NCBI RefSeq assembly: GCF_003335045.1
Contig: NZ_QOZG01000001.1
Location: 124,001-188,000, forward strand
Source of the DNA: Paramesorhizobium salinisoli
GTDB lineage: Bacteria; Pseudomonadota; Alphaproteobacteria; Rhizobiales; Rhizobiaceae
Length of the DNA stretch: 64,000 nucleotides
Direction of reading: 5' to 3'
Under the pieces are notes generated by a model that saw nothing but the letters and a program-made list of their open reading frames with translations, had not been told where the DNA came from and ran no database searches. Positions 16,862-25,665 of this stretch are shown here, one piece after another; the first letter of the stretch is position 1, and each line of letters begins with the position of its first letter. A program made the translations under genes and the position numbers.

Positions 16862-17788
16862 ATGTTCAAGATCAAATTTGCTGTCTGGCGCTATTGGCAG
16901 AAGCTGCGTCGCGCCAATTATTGGCTTTGGGCACAGGCGGTTTTTCTCGTCCTCTGGCTCCTGCGCCGCTTGCCTGCCCGCAGCGCCATCGAGTTCACGG
17001 CCAAGGCAGGCCGGCTCATCGGCCCCTACACGCCGCGCCATCGCGTCGCCATCGCCAATCTGCGCAGCGCCTATCCCGAAAAGCCCACCACCGAGATCGA
17101 GAAGATCGCGGGCGATATGTGGGATGGCATGGCGCGGCTTTTCGCCGAGTATATCTTTCTCGACGCCGTTTTCGATTATGATCCTGATGCGACCGAGCCG
17201 GGACTGGTCGAGGTCCAGGGCGTTGAAATATTCGAGCGGCTGCGCAACGAAAAGAAGCCTCATATCTTCTTCACCGCCCATACCGGCAATTTCGAGCTCC
17301 TGCCGATCTGCGCCGCGACCTTCGGATTGAACGTCACCGCCCTCTTCCGCCCGCCGAACAACCCGTTCATCGCACAGCACGTGCTGCAGGCCCGGCGCAC
17401 CAATATGGGGCATCTCGTGCCCTCCAAGGCCGGCGCGGCATGGTCCCTCGCCCATGTCCTCGGCGAAAGCGGCAATGTCGGCATGCTGGTCGACCAGAAA
17501 TTCCGCCGCGGCGTGCCCTCGACCTTCTTCGGACGTCCGGTGAAGACCAATCCGCTTCTCGCCAAGCTCGCCCGGCAATTTGATTGCGACGTCTACCCCG
17601 CCCGCTGCATTCGCCTGCCGAACGGACGCTACAGGCTCGAGCTCAATGAGCGCATCGAACTGCCGCGCGACGACAAGGGCCAGGTTGACATCAACGCCAC
17701 CGCCCAGCTTCTCAATGACACGGTGGAAGCGTGGGTACGCCAACATCCCGGCCAGTGGATGTGGTTCCACAAGCGCTGGGGTAATTGA
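16862..17788 (+). CDS. lpxXL: Very-long-chain acyl-AcpXL:lipid A acyltransferase LpxXL
   Basis: A 308-residue LpxL/HtrB-family inner-membrane acyltransferase. A hydrophobic anchor lies near residues 19-36 and the catalytic HTGNFE motif (His140, Glu145) follows. It transfers the very-long-chain hydroxy acyl group from AcpXL onto lipid A. The ATG at 16862 is five bases after the adh2XL stop; a TTG one codon earlier is less likely. It is last in the operon. Confidence 0.94.
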   Translation: MFKIKFAVWRYWQKLRRANYWLWAQAVFLVLWLLRRLPARSAIEFTAKAGRLIGPYTPRHRVAIANLRSAYPEKPTTEIEKIAGDMWDGMARLFAEYIFLDAVFDYDPDATEPGLVEVQGVEIFERLRNEKKPHIFFTAHTGNFELLPICAATFGLNVTALFRPPNNPFIAQHVLQARRTNMGHLVPSKAGAAWSLAHVLGESGNVGMLVDQKFRRGVPSTFFGRPVKTNPLLAKLARQFDCDVYPARCIRLPNGRYRLELNERIELPRDDKGQVDINATAQLLNDTVEAWVRQHPGQWMWFHKRWGN

Positions 17789-17797
17789 CGCTCCCGC

Positions 17798-18229
17798 TCA
17801 ATACTGGACGATGATCCGTGTATTCTTCCGCCCTGCCTTTTCGACCATGTCGTAAAACTTGGCTGCATTGGCAGGCTTGAGCCGCACGCAGCCATGCGAG
17901 GCGGGTCGTCCAAGGCTCTTGACCGCATTGCTGGCATGGATCGCGTAGCCGGCGTGGAAAAAGACCGAATGCGGCATCGGCGTGTTGTCATAGGTCTTCG
18001 AATGCCACAGGCGGTACATCCGTGTTGGACGGTATCTCCCGACGGGAGTCTCATATCCCTCGCGACCCGTCGAGACGCGCCAATTATAGAGCACCTTTCC
18101 GCCCTTCGACACCGTCATCGTCTGATCGCTGATGCTCACTTCCGCGACAAGCTTGGACGCAAAACTATCCACAGCCGAAAAAAGACAAACACCCAACGCG
18201 AGGGCAAAAACCAGAAACAATCTTTTCAT
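17798..18229 (-). CDS. Exported L,D-transpeptidase (YkuD/ErfK family)
   Basis: The protein has 143 residues with a signal peptide (MKRLFLVFALALGVCLFSAV, cleavage near residue 25). The YkuD catalytic domain shows FFHAGYAIHAS and SHGCVRLKPANA with the nucleophile Cys114. Such enzymes make 3-3 peptidoglycan cross-links or, in this order, can attach outer-membrane proteins to peptidoglycan. The ATG at 18229 has GGGTGAG five bases upstream. It is convergent with lpxXL, leaving a 9-base gap. Confidence 0.92.
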   Translation of the reverse strand: MKRLFLVFALALGVCLFSAVDSFASKLVAEVSISDQTMTVSKGGKVLYNWRVSTGREGYETPVGRYRPTRMYRLWHSKTYDNTPMPHSVFFHAGYAIHASNAVKSLGRPASHGCVRLKPANAAKFYDMVEKAGRKNTRIIVQY

Positions 18230-18488
18230 ATGCTCACCCATAAGCCCATTACATTTCAGCATAGTGGTCAAGAATAATGAAAATGATCTAAATCAATATT
18301 GGAGAATTTATTCATCAAGTCTCAGTAAAAACTTACATATACCTGAATGATACTATAATTCTTTCAAAGAACACTCCACGGGACCACAGCTCCTTCTCCT
18401 ACGGTTCCCGTGTAACCCTATCTCCAATTCCGGCATTGAGCCCCTGTTTCCCCTGGTGTAAGTGTGCGGGAAATCATGGGGAACAGGC

Positions 18489-19991
18489 ATGATCTTCAGG
18501 ACATCCAGCATATCGGCCCCGAAATTTGCGCTCGTCGCGCTGGCAGCGCTATTCCTGTCATGCATGAGCGCCGCTGCCACACGATCCGATCTCACATTGG
18601 GAATGGTGCTTGAACCGTCGCATCTCGACCCGACCGCCGGCGCCGCAGCGGCCATCGACGAGATCGTCTATGCCAATATTTTCGAGGGGCTGACCCGCAT
18701 TGGCCCAAACGGCGAGACGGAGCCGGCGCTGGCGGCAAGCTGGGAGATTTCGACCGACCAGAGATCCTATGTCTTCCACCTGCATAAGGGCGTGAAGTTC
18801 CATGATGGCACGGCCTTCGACGCGGGCGACGTGAAATTCTCGCTCGACCGCGCCCGCGCAGCCGATTCCACCAATGCCCAGAAGGGCCTCTTCGCCGCCA
18901 TCGATCAGGTCGAAGTGATCGACCCCGCCACCGTGAAGGTGACGCTGAAATATCCCTCCGGCGATTTCCTCTACAATATGGGCTGGGGCGACGCGGTGAT
19001 CGTGGCGCCGGAAAGCGCCGCCGCAAACAAGGAAAAGCCTGTCGGCACCGGCCCGTTCAAATTCCGGAACTGGGCCAAGGGATCGCAGATCGTTCTCGTC
19101 GGAAACCCTGACTATTGGGGCGAGAAACCTGCGCTCGACAAGGCCACTTTCCGCTTTATCCCCGATCCCGCCGCCGCGACCGCCGCCCTTCTGGCCGGCG
19201 ACGTACAGGCATTCCCCTCCTTCCCCGCGCCGGAAGCCGTGCCACAGTTCCAGGCGGATCCCCGCTTTCAGGTGGTGATCGGCACGACCGAGGGGGAAAC
19301 CATCCTCGCCGAGAACAATGCGCGTCCGCCCTTCGACAATCCAAAAGTGCGCGAGGCCATCGCCCATGCAATCGACCGCAAGGCTGTCATAGACGGGGCG
19401 ATGTTCGGCTTCGGCACGCCCATCGGCTCGTTCTTCCCGCCGCACCACCCGGCCTATGTGGATCTGACCGGCGAGCGGAAATATGATCCGGAACTGGCCA
19501 GGAAACTGCTTGCTGAGGCCGGCTTTCCCAAGGGCTTCAGGACAACGCTGAAACTGCCGCCGCCGACCTATGCGCGGCGCGGCGGCGAGATCGTCGCGGC
19601 CCAATTGCGCGCCGTCGGCATCGAGGCGCAGATCATTCCCGTCGAATGGGCGCAATGGCTGGACCAGGTCTTCAAGGGAAGAGACTACGACCTCACCATC
19701 GTCTCCCATACCGAGCCGAACGATCTCGATATCTTTGCGCGTGACGATTATTATTTCAATTACCACAACCCGGCCTTCAAGGCGCTGATTGCCCAGATCG
19801 CCGCAACGACGGATGACGAAAAGCGCAACGCGCTCTACCGGCGTGCGCAGCAGATCCTGTCCGACGACGCGCCAGTCGCCTTCCTCATGCAATTTCCCAA
19901 GCTCGGCATCTGGGATGCAAAGCTCCAGGGCCTGTGGAAGAACTATCCGATACAGGCGAACGATCTGACGGCTGCGAAGTGGGCGGATTGA
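18489..19991 (+). CDS. Peptide/nickel-type ABC transporter substrate-binding protein
   Basis: A 500-residue family-5 extracellular solute-binding protein. A signal peptide (PKFALVALAALFLSCMSAAA) is followed by LTLGMVLEPSHLDPTAG and the family signature HKGVKFHDGTAFDAGDVKFSLDRA. Such proteins deliver oligopeptides, opines, nickel or glycosides to the permease. The ATG at 18489 is preceded by GGGGAA; GTG at 18462 is a weaker option. A palindromic repeat separates it from the permease genes. The ligand is unknown. Confidence 0.92.
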   Translation: MIFRTSSISAPKFALVALAALFLSCMSAAATRSDLTLGMVLEPSHLDPTAGAAAAIDEIVYANIFEGLTRIGPNGETEPALAASWEISTDQRSYVFHLHKGVKFHDGTAFDAGDVKFSLDRARAADSTNAQKGLFAAIDQVEVIDPATVKVTLKYPSGDFLYNMGWGDAVIVAPESAAANKEKPVGTGPFKFRNWAKGSQIVLVGNPDYWGEKPALDKATFRFIPDPAAATAALLAGDVQAFPSFPAPEAVPQFQADPRFQVVIGTTEGETILAENNARPPFDNPKVREAIAHAIDRKAVIDGAMFGFGTPIGSFFPPHHPAYVDLTGERKYDPELARKLLAEAGFPKGFRTTLKLPPPTYARRGGEIVAAQLRAVGIEAQIIPVEWAQWLDQVFKGRDYDLTIVSHTEPNDLDIFARDDYYFNYHNPAFKALIAQIAATTDDEKRNALYRRAQQILSDDAPVAFLMQFPKLGIWDAKLQGLWKNYPIQANDLTAAKWAD

Positions 19992-20008
19992 GCGTATTTC
20001 AATCCCTG

Positions 20009-20189
20009 GCGGGACAGCGCGCCCCTCTGCCCTGCCGCGCATCTCCCCCGCAAGGGGGGAGATCGGCTGATACAACTGATGCCCCTCACTCTTCAACGTG
20101 GATGATTGATACCAGCATCGATGAAAACGCAATCTCCCCCCTTGCGGGGGAGATGGCTGGCAAGCCAGAGGAGGGCGCTTTCCCGCCGG
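20009..20189. repeat. Palindromic repeat R1 (ATCTCCCCC...GGGGGAGAT family)
   Basis: A bipartite palindromic element of about 180 bases. The outer arms (GGCGGGACAGCGCGCCCCTCT / AGAGGAGGGCGCTTTCCCGCC) are inverted, and each half contains its own ATCTCCCCC-GGGGGAGAT hairpin. It lies between the binding-protein and permease genes. Related copies occur at 29029, 34189 (half size), 36535, 38337 and 58095. Confidence 0.85.
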
Positions 20190-20232
20190 CGTTTCTATTC
20201 AACAATAAGAGTTTTAAGGCCGGAGGCGCGTC

Positions 20233-21180
20233 ATGCTCTCCTATCTCCTGAAACGCCTCGCCATCGGCCTCGTCACCCTTTTCGTCGCATCTCTGGTCGT
20301 CTTTGCGGTTCTGGAGGTGGTACCGGGCGACCCGGCGCGGCTTATGCTCGGCATGGGCGCCAGCGAGGATGCGATTGCCGCGCTGCGCGACCAGATGGGC
20401 CTGAACCAGCCCCTTGCCCTGCGCTATCTCTCCTGGGCCGGGCACATGCTCATCGGCGATTTCGGGCGCTCCTATACCTATGGGGTGCCTGTGCGGGAGC
20501 TGATCGCCGAACGCATCGCCGTCTCGCTACCACTGGCGGTCATGGCGCTCCTCCTTTCCATGGCGGTTGCCATTCCCGTCGGCCTCTTTTCAGCCGCCCG
20601 GCGCGGCCGCGCTTCCGACATGGCGGTCATGGGCGTCACGCAGCTTGGCGTCGCCATACCCAATTTCTGGTTCGCCCTGCTGCTCGTCTATGTCTTCGCC
20701 GTTACGCTGCGTCTCGTCCCGGCCGGCGGTTTTCCCGGCTGGAGCGCCGGGCCCGGTCCCGCATTTCAAGCGCTGATCCTTCCGGCCCTGGCGCTCGCCC
20801 TGCCGCAGGCGGCGATCCTCGCCCGCGTCACGCGTTCCGCGCTGATCGAAACGCTCTCGGAGGATTATATCCGCACCGCCCGCGCCAAGGGGCTGACGCG
20901 TTCCGCCGTGCTCTATCGCCATGCGCTGCGCAACGCCATGATTCCCGTCCTCACCATCCTCGGCCTGCAATTCGCCTTTCTCCTGGCCGGCACGATCATC
21001 ATCGAGAATGTCTTCTACCTCCCGGGGCTCGGCAGGCTGGTCTTCCAGGCCATCACCCAGCGCGACCTCATCGTCGTCGAGGGGCTGGTCATGCTCCTTG
21101 TCGCAACCATCATCCTCGTCAATCTGGTCGTCGATCTCCTCTATGCCGCCGTCGATCCCCGCTTGCGGAGCCCGCGATGA
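20233..21180 (+). CDS. Peptide/nickel-type ABC transporter permease (DppB-like)
   Basis: A 315-residue inner-membrane permease with six hydrophobic segments. It has the typical opening MLSYLLKRLAIGLVTLFV, PGDPARLMLG after the first helix, and the EAA-type loop RTARAKGLTRSAVLYRHALRNA that contacts the ATPase. Its stop overlaps the start of the second permease (ATGA). Confidence 0.93.
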   Translation: MLSYLLKRLAIGLVTLFVASLVVFAVLEVVPGDPARLMLGMGASEDAIAALRDQMGLNQPLALRYLSWAGHMLIGDFGRSYTYGVPVRELIAERIAVSLPLAVMALLLSMAVAIPVGLFSAARRGRASDMAVMGVTQLGVAIPNFWFALLLVYVFAVTLRLVPAGGFPGWSAGPGPAFQALILPALALALPQAAILARVTRSALIETLSEDYIRTARAKGLTRSAVLYRHALRNAMIPVLTILGLQFAFLLAGTIIIENVFYLPGLGRLVFQAITQRDLIVVEGLVMLLVATIILVNLVVDLLYAAVDPRLRSPR

Positions 21181-22007
21181 CCATCGGCCAGGCGCTGCGC
21201 AACCCGTCCTTCGCCGCAGGGCTGGCTATCACCTTGGCGGTCGCCGCCACGGCGCTCCTCTCCTTCGCCTGGACGCCCTATGACGCCTCGGCAATGGATA
21301 TCGCGGCCAAGCTGCAGGCGCCCTCCGCCGTCCATTGGCTCGGCACCGATCATTTCGGTCGCGACATCCTGTCCATGATCATGGTCGGCAGCCGCAATTC
21401 CATCGCCGTGGCGCTGGTTGCGGTCGGCATAGGAGCGGGGCTCGGCATCCCGCTCGGCCTTGCCGCCGCCGCGCGCGGCGGCTGGCTCGATGAGACACTG
21501 ATGCGCCTCAACGATCTCGTCTTCGCCTTTCCAGCACTCTTGTCGGCCATCATGATCACCGCCATATTCGGCCCCGGCGTATTCAACGCGATCGTCGCAA
21601 TCGGCATATTCAACATTCCGGTCTTTGCCCGCGTCGCGCGTGGGGCAGCGCTCTCGCTCCTGCGGCGCGAGTTCATCCTCGCCGCGCGCGCCGCCGGCAA
21701 GAGCCGCAGCCGCATTGCCGTCGAGCATGTGCTGCCCAATATCGCCAATCTTCTGATCGTCCAGGCGACGATCCAGTTCTCACTCGGCATATTGGCGGAA
21801 GCAGGCCTTTCTTATCTGGGCCTGGGCAGCCAGCCGCCCATGCCCAGTTGGGGTCGCATGCTGTTCGAGGCACAGACCATGATCGGCTTTGCCCCGCATA
21901 TGGCGCTGTTTCCCGGCCTCGCCATCGTCGTCACCGTCCTTGGCCTCAACCTTCTCGGCGACGGCCTGCGCGACGTGCTCGATCCCAGACTCCAGGAGCA
22001 ACGCTGA
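21177..22007 (+). CDS. Peptide/nickel-type ABC transporter permease (DppC-like)
   Basis: The protein has 276 residues with about six membrane helices, HWLGTDHFGRDILSMIMVG near the N-terminus and the EAA loop AARAAGKSRSRIAVEHVLPN. The frame is open far upstream, but the ATG at 21177 overlaps the DppB-like stop and begins the homologous region. Its own stop shares a base with the ATPase start (TGATG). It pairs with the upstream permease as the channel. Confidence 0.93.
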   Translation: MTIGQALRNPSFAAGLAITLAVAATALLSFAWTPYDASAMDIAAKLQAPSAVHWLGTDHFGRDILSMIMVGSRNSIAVALVAVGIGAGLGIPLGLAAAARGGWLDETLMRLNDLVFAFPALLSAIMITAIFGPGVFNAIVAIGIFNIPVFARVARGAALSLLRREFILAARAAGKSRSRIAVEHVLPNIANLLIVQATIQFSLGILAEAGLSYLGLGSQPPMPSWGRMLFEAQTMIGFAPHMALFPGLAIVVTVLGLNLLGDGLRDVLDPRLQEQR

Positions 22008-23629
22008 TGGCCCTCCTGGAGATCGAACGCCTCTCTGTTTCCATCGGCGCGACATCCATCCTCAGGGATGTGGACATGACGCTCGACCGGGGCATGGTGC
22101 ACGCGCTGGTCGGCGAATCCGGCTCAGGCAAGACCATGACAGCGCTCGCCCTGATGCAGCTCCTGCCGCATGGCGCTGCGATGAATGGACATATCCGCCT
22201 TGCCGGAAAGGACATCGCCACCGCCAGCGAAAGCGAAATGTGCCGCCTGCGCGGCGCCGAGATCGGCATGGTATTCCAGGAGCCGATGACAGCGCTGAAC
22301 CCGGTCAAGACCATCGGCGAGCAGGTCGCCGAAGGCATTCGCTGGCATACCGGGGCAAGCCGCGCCGAGGCGGAAGAACAGGCGCGCGCCATGCTCGACC
22401 GCGTCGGCCTGCCGCCTGCCCGGTTTCCGCTCGACCGCTATCCCCACCAACTCTCGGGCGGCCAGCGCCAGCGTGTGGTGATCGCCATCGCCTGCGCCCT
22501 GAAGCCAAGACTGCTCATCGCCGACGAACCGACGACGGCGCTCGATGTTATTCTCCAGGCCCAGATCCTCGATCTCCTGAAAAGCCTCGTGGCTGAAAAC
22601 GACATGGGCCTCCTGCTTATCTCGCACGATCTCGCCGTCGTTGCCGATATGGCGGACCGCATCACCATCCTGCGCCGGGGAGAAGTGGTGGAGAGCGGCG
22701 AGACTGTCCGCGTTCTCTCCGCCCCCGCCGATCCCTACACCCGCAGGTTTACCCAAGCGTCGCTCCACATGCCGGATCGGCCCGCGCCGAAAGCAGCCTC
22801 CGGCACGCCGCTTCTGTCCGTCGGCAACCTGACGCGCGAATATCCGGGCAGCCGCATCGAACTTTTCAGCCGCGCTGTGCCGACACGAGCAGTCGACAAT
22901 GTTTCATTCGAGATGGCCGAGGGCCAATCAATAGCGCTGGTCGGACGTTCCGGTTGCGGCAAGTCGACCTTGGCGCGCATGGTGCTGGCGCTGGACCGTC
23001 CGACATCGGGCGAAATCCGGCTCGACGGCCAGCGCATCGACAATCTGCCTGACGATGATGCGCTGCGCCAGGCGCGCCAGAAAATGCAGATCGTGTTTCA
23101 AGACCCCTATGGCTCGTTCGACCCGCGCCAGAAGGCCGAAACTCTGGTGGCTGAACCGCTCCATCTCCTCGACCGCAAGCCGACACCGGTCGAGCGGCGC
23201 GAACGCGTCGCCACGGTGCTGGAACGCGTCGGCCTCAGTCCCGATGACATGGACAAATATCCGCACCAGTTTTCCGGCGGCCAGCGCCAGCGCCTCGCCA
23301 TCGCCCGCGCCATCATCACCGGGCCGAAGCTTGTCGTCGCCGACGAGCCGGTCTCCGCGCTCGACGTATCCATCCGCGCCCGCATCCTCGACCTCTTCGC
23401 CGATCTCACGGGGAAACTCGGGCTGGCATGGCTGTTCATCACCCATGATCTCAACGTTGCCCGCGCCATGGCCGAGCACGTCATCGTCATGGATGAGGGC
23501 CGGATCGTAGAACAGGGCCGGACCGACGATGTGCTGCAAAACCCGCAATCCGAGGCAGCGCGAGCACTGGTCGCCGCCTCACCGGATCTGCGCTTGATAT
23601 TGTCGGGAAAGCTCAGGGAGCAGGGCTAA
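22007..23629 (+). CDS. Fused double ABC ATPase of the peptide/nickel importer (DppD-DppF fusion)
   Basis: A 540-residue protein with two complete ABC domains in tandem. The first has Walker A GESGSGKT at residues 36-43, signature LSGGQRQRV and Walker B LLIADEPTTALD. The second has GRSGCGKS near residue 313, FSGGQRQRLAIARA and VVADEPVSALD. Most related systems encode these as two genes, so this is a natural fusion. The ATG at 22007 overlaps the preceding permease. Its 3' end overlaps the convergent cobD gene by four bases. Confidence 0.93.
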   Translation: MALLEIERLSVSIGATSILRDVDMTLDRGMVHALVGESGSGKTMTALALMQLLPHGAAMNGHIRLAGKDIATASESEMCRLRGAEIGMVFQEPMTALNPVKTIGEQVAEGIRWHTGASRAEAEEQARAMLDRVGLPPARFPLDRYPHQLSGGQRQRVVIAIACALKPRLLIADEPTTALDVILQAQILDLLKSLVAENDMGLLLISHDLAVVADMADRITILRRGEVVESGETVRVLSAPADPYTRRFTQASLHMPDRPAPKAASGTPLLSVGNLTREYPGSRIELFSRAVPTRAVDNVSFEMAEGQSIALVGRSGCGKSTLARMVLALDRPTSGEIRLDGQRIDNLPDDDALRQARQKMQIVFQDPYGSFDPRQKAETLVAEPLHLLDRKPTPVERRERVATVLERVGLSPDDMDKYPHQFSGGQRQRLAIARAIITGPKLVVADEPVSALDVSIRARILDLFADLTGKLGLAWLFITHDLNVARAMAEHVIVMDEGRIVEQGRTDDVLQNPQSEAARALVAASPDLRLILSGKLREQG

Positions 23630-24606
23630 AGCAACAGCCCTATCAAGCCAAACACCAGGACAATCGCCGCAAGAAACGTCATGGAAAGCCAGAACAGCCT
23701 CAGCGCCGCCTCGATATCGACAGCGCCGAGATCGCGCTTGCCCCCGCCGTTGATCATCGGCTCGTTGACGATGTCGCCCGCATAAATGCGCGGACCGGCC
23801 AGCGCGACATCGAGCGCGCCTGCGTAAGCTGTCTCCGGCCAGCCCGCATTGGGCGAGCGATGCAGCCGCGCATCGCGCATCATCACGCCGAACGAGCGCA
23901 TGCCCGCCGCATGGCCGAGATGCAGCCAGGCAGCCAGAACGGCCAGCCCCCCGGTCAGCCGCGCCGGTATCCAGTTCGCCGCATCGTCGAGCCTGGCGGC
24001 AAAACGGCCAAAATCGCGATAGCGCGGATTGAGATGGCCGATCATCGAATCCGCCGTGTTGAGAAGCTTGTAGGCGAATATCCCCGGCAGCCCCAGAAGC
24101 AGATACCAGAAGACCGGCGCGACCACGCCGTCGGAGCTGTTCTCCGCAAGGCTCTCGATCGCCGCACGGCTCACGCCCGCCTGATCCAGCGATTGTGGAT
24201 CGCGCCCGACAATCATCGAGACGGCACGCCTGCCGCCCTCAAGCCCCTCATCCCTCAAGGCGACGGCCACGCGCGATACATGATCCGCAAGGCTCTTCTG
24301 CGCCAGGAAAACCGCAACCAAAGCGATCTCGACCAGCGCGCCGAACCAGGACATATGCCGGAGCAAACCGGAAAGCAGCAGGCCCGCGATGAAGACTGCC
24401 AGCAGCAAGAAAATCATCGCCAGCGCACCGTTCCTGCGTCGCTCCGCTGCCGTCAGGCGCGCATCATTGTAGCGGTCGTCGATGAAGGAGATTGCCTTGC
24501 CGAACAGGGTGACAGGGTGCGGAACCATGCGCCACAGTCGTTCGGGATCGCCCAAAAGCCGATCGGCGACAAGCGCCAGAAACAGGACAAGAAGCTTTAT
24601 TTCCAT
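23626..24606 (-). CDS. cobD: Adenosylcobinamide-phosphate synthase CobD (CbiB)
   Basis: A 326-residue membrane protein with several hydrophobic helices. It starts with LFLALVADRLLGDPERLWRM and HPVTLFGKAI, and contains ESLAENSSDGVVAPVFWYLL and KLLNTADSMIGH, all CobD/CbiB hallmarks. It joins the aminopropanol(-phosphate) arm to adenosylcobyric acid. It is last in the leftward cobA-cobB-cobC-cobD gene row, 30 bases after cobC, which makes its aminopropanol-phosphate substrate. Confidence 0.95.
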   Translation of the reverse strand: MEIKLLVLFLALVADRLLGDPERLWRMVPHPVTLFGKAISFIDDRYNDARLTAAERRRNGALAMIFLLLAVFIAGLLLSGLLRHMSWFGALVEIALVAVFLAQKSLADHVSRVAVALRDEGLEGGRRAVSMIVGRDPQSLDQAGVSRAAIESLAENSSDGVVAPVFWYLLLGLPGIFAYKLLNTADSMIGHLNPRYRDFGRFAARLDDAANWIPARLTGGLAVLAAWLHLGHAAGMRSFGVMMRDARLHRSPNAGWPETAYAGALDVALAGPRIYAGDIVNEPMINGGGKRDLGAVDIEAALRLFWLSMTFLAAIVLVFGLIGLLL

Positions 24607-24636
24607 TGGCTTGACCGGGAAAAATGAATCAATATC

Positions 24637-25665
24637 TCAGCGGTGCACATCTGTTAGAGCCTGCTCCAGACGTTCGAACCCCGCCTCGTTGCCGGCAAGG
24701 CCGATGCGTAGCCAGTCAGGCGCATAGTCGAATTTCCGCACCAGTATGCGCCGCCTGCAAAGTTGCTCGTGAAGCCCATGCGCCTCGGGGTGGCGGACAA
24801 GCGCAAACAGCGCCGTCCCGCCGATCTCCTCCATGCCTGTCCGCTTGAATATCGCCGACAATGCGGCGCGGCGGGCAAAAATACGCTTGCGAAACCCATC
24901 CAGAACCGGACCTGTCATCCCGGGGCTTGACCCGAGGAAGGCATGGCTGGCAATGGCCAGTGCCGGCCCCGAAACCGCCCAGGGACCGAGCCGTTTCGCC
25001 AGTTCTTGCGCAATTCCGGCACCGGAAATCGCAAAACCCAAGCGCAAACCTGCAAGTCCGAAGAACTTTCCGAAGGATTTCAGGACAATCAGATTGTCGC
25101 CACCGGCTTGCGCAGCGATGCTCGTTTCCGGACTTGTATCGGCGAAAGCCTCATCGACGACCAGAAAGCCGCCACGTCTCTGAAGGCGTTCCGCCAGCGC
25201 CAAAAGTTCGTCGCCGGGCACGATCCGGCCATCGGGATTATTCGGATTGACCACCACGGCTGCCTTCGCGGTTGCCGGGATGGACCCGACGTCAGGACAA
25301 GGCATGACAGCCCATCCCGCCCGCGCGAAGGCGGCCTGATGTTCCTGATAGGTCGGGGAAAGCACGGCGACCTCGCCCGGCTCAACCAGTTCCGGCACGA
25401 TCTGGATCAACGCCTGCGTACCCGGCGCCGCGACGATACCGGCACCATCCGAAACACCATAATAGCCGCGCGCCGCTACTAGCGCTTGGCCCAGAAGCGC
25501 CTCATCCGGCAATCTGTTCCAGACCTCAGGGGCAATCTCCGGTAACGGAAAAGCCTCCGGATTGATGCCGGTGGAAAGATCGAGCCAATCGCCCCGCGCC
25601 CCACCGAAGCGTGCAACGGCACGGTCGAGTGCCCCCCCATGCTCAATAAGGCCATGCTCGATCAT
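24637..25665 (-). CDS. cobC: Threonine-phosphate decarboxylase CobC
   Basis: A 342-residue PLP enzyme of the aminotransferase I/II fold. It has STGINP near residue 31, VVVNPNNPDGR, the substrate-side LVVDEAFAD and the PLP lysine in LKSFGKFFGLAGLRLG. It decarboxylates L-threonine phosphate to aminopropanol phosphate for CobD. The segment after PWAVSGPALAIASHAF reads LGSSPGMTGP, which is the translation of a common palindromic repeat (24911-24946) in place of the usual helix sequence. It overlaps cobB by 4 bases. Confidence 0.93.
   Translation of the reverse strand: MIEHGLIEHGGALDRAVARFGGARGDWLDLSTGINPEAFPLPEIAPEVWNRLPDEALLGQALVAARGYYGVSDGAGIVAAPGTQALIQIVPELVEPGEVAVLSPTYQEHQAAFARAGWAVMPCPDVGSIPATAKAAVVVNPNNPDGRIVPGDELLALAERLQRRGGFLVVDEAFADTSPETSIAAQAGGDNLIVLKSFGKFFGLAGLRLGFAISGAGIAQELAKRLGPWAVSGPALAIASHAFLGSSPGMTGPVLDGFRKRIFARRAALSAIFKRTGMEEIGGTALFALVRHPEAHGLHEQLCRRRILVRKFDYAPDWLRIGLAGNEAGFERLEQALTDVHR
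24911..24946 (-). repeat. Palindromic repeat fragment inside cobC (GTCATCCCGGGGCTTGACCCGAGG type)
   Basis: The plus strand reads TGTCATCCCGGGGCTTGACCCGAGG, followed by a GCATGG end. This is the core of a palindromic element widely scattered in alphaproteobacteria, normally intergenic. Here it lies in frame in cobC without breaking the reading frame. Relatives flank the intergenic region at 60423-60588. Confidence 0.55.

Noticed and set aside
18558-20132. A 524-codon frame opposite the ABC binding-protein gene
   Set aside because: Antisense shadow; no recognisable domain and the plus strand is clearly a family-5 binding protein.
20106-21176. Upstream extension of the DppC-like frame
   Set aside because: It overlaps the real DppB-like gene in another frame and has unlikely composition; ATG 21177 with the ATGA overlap is the true start.
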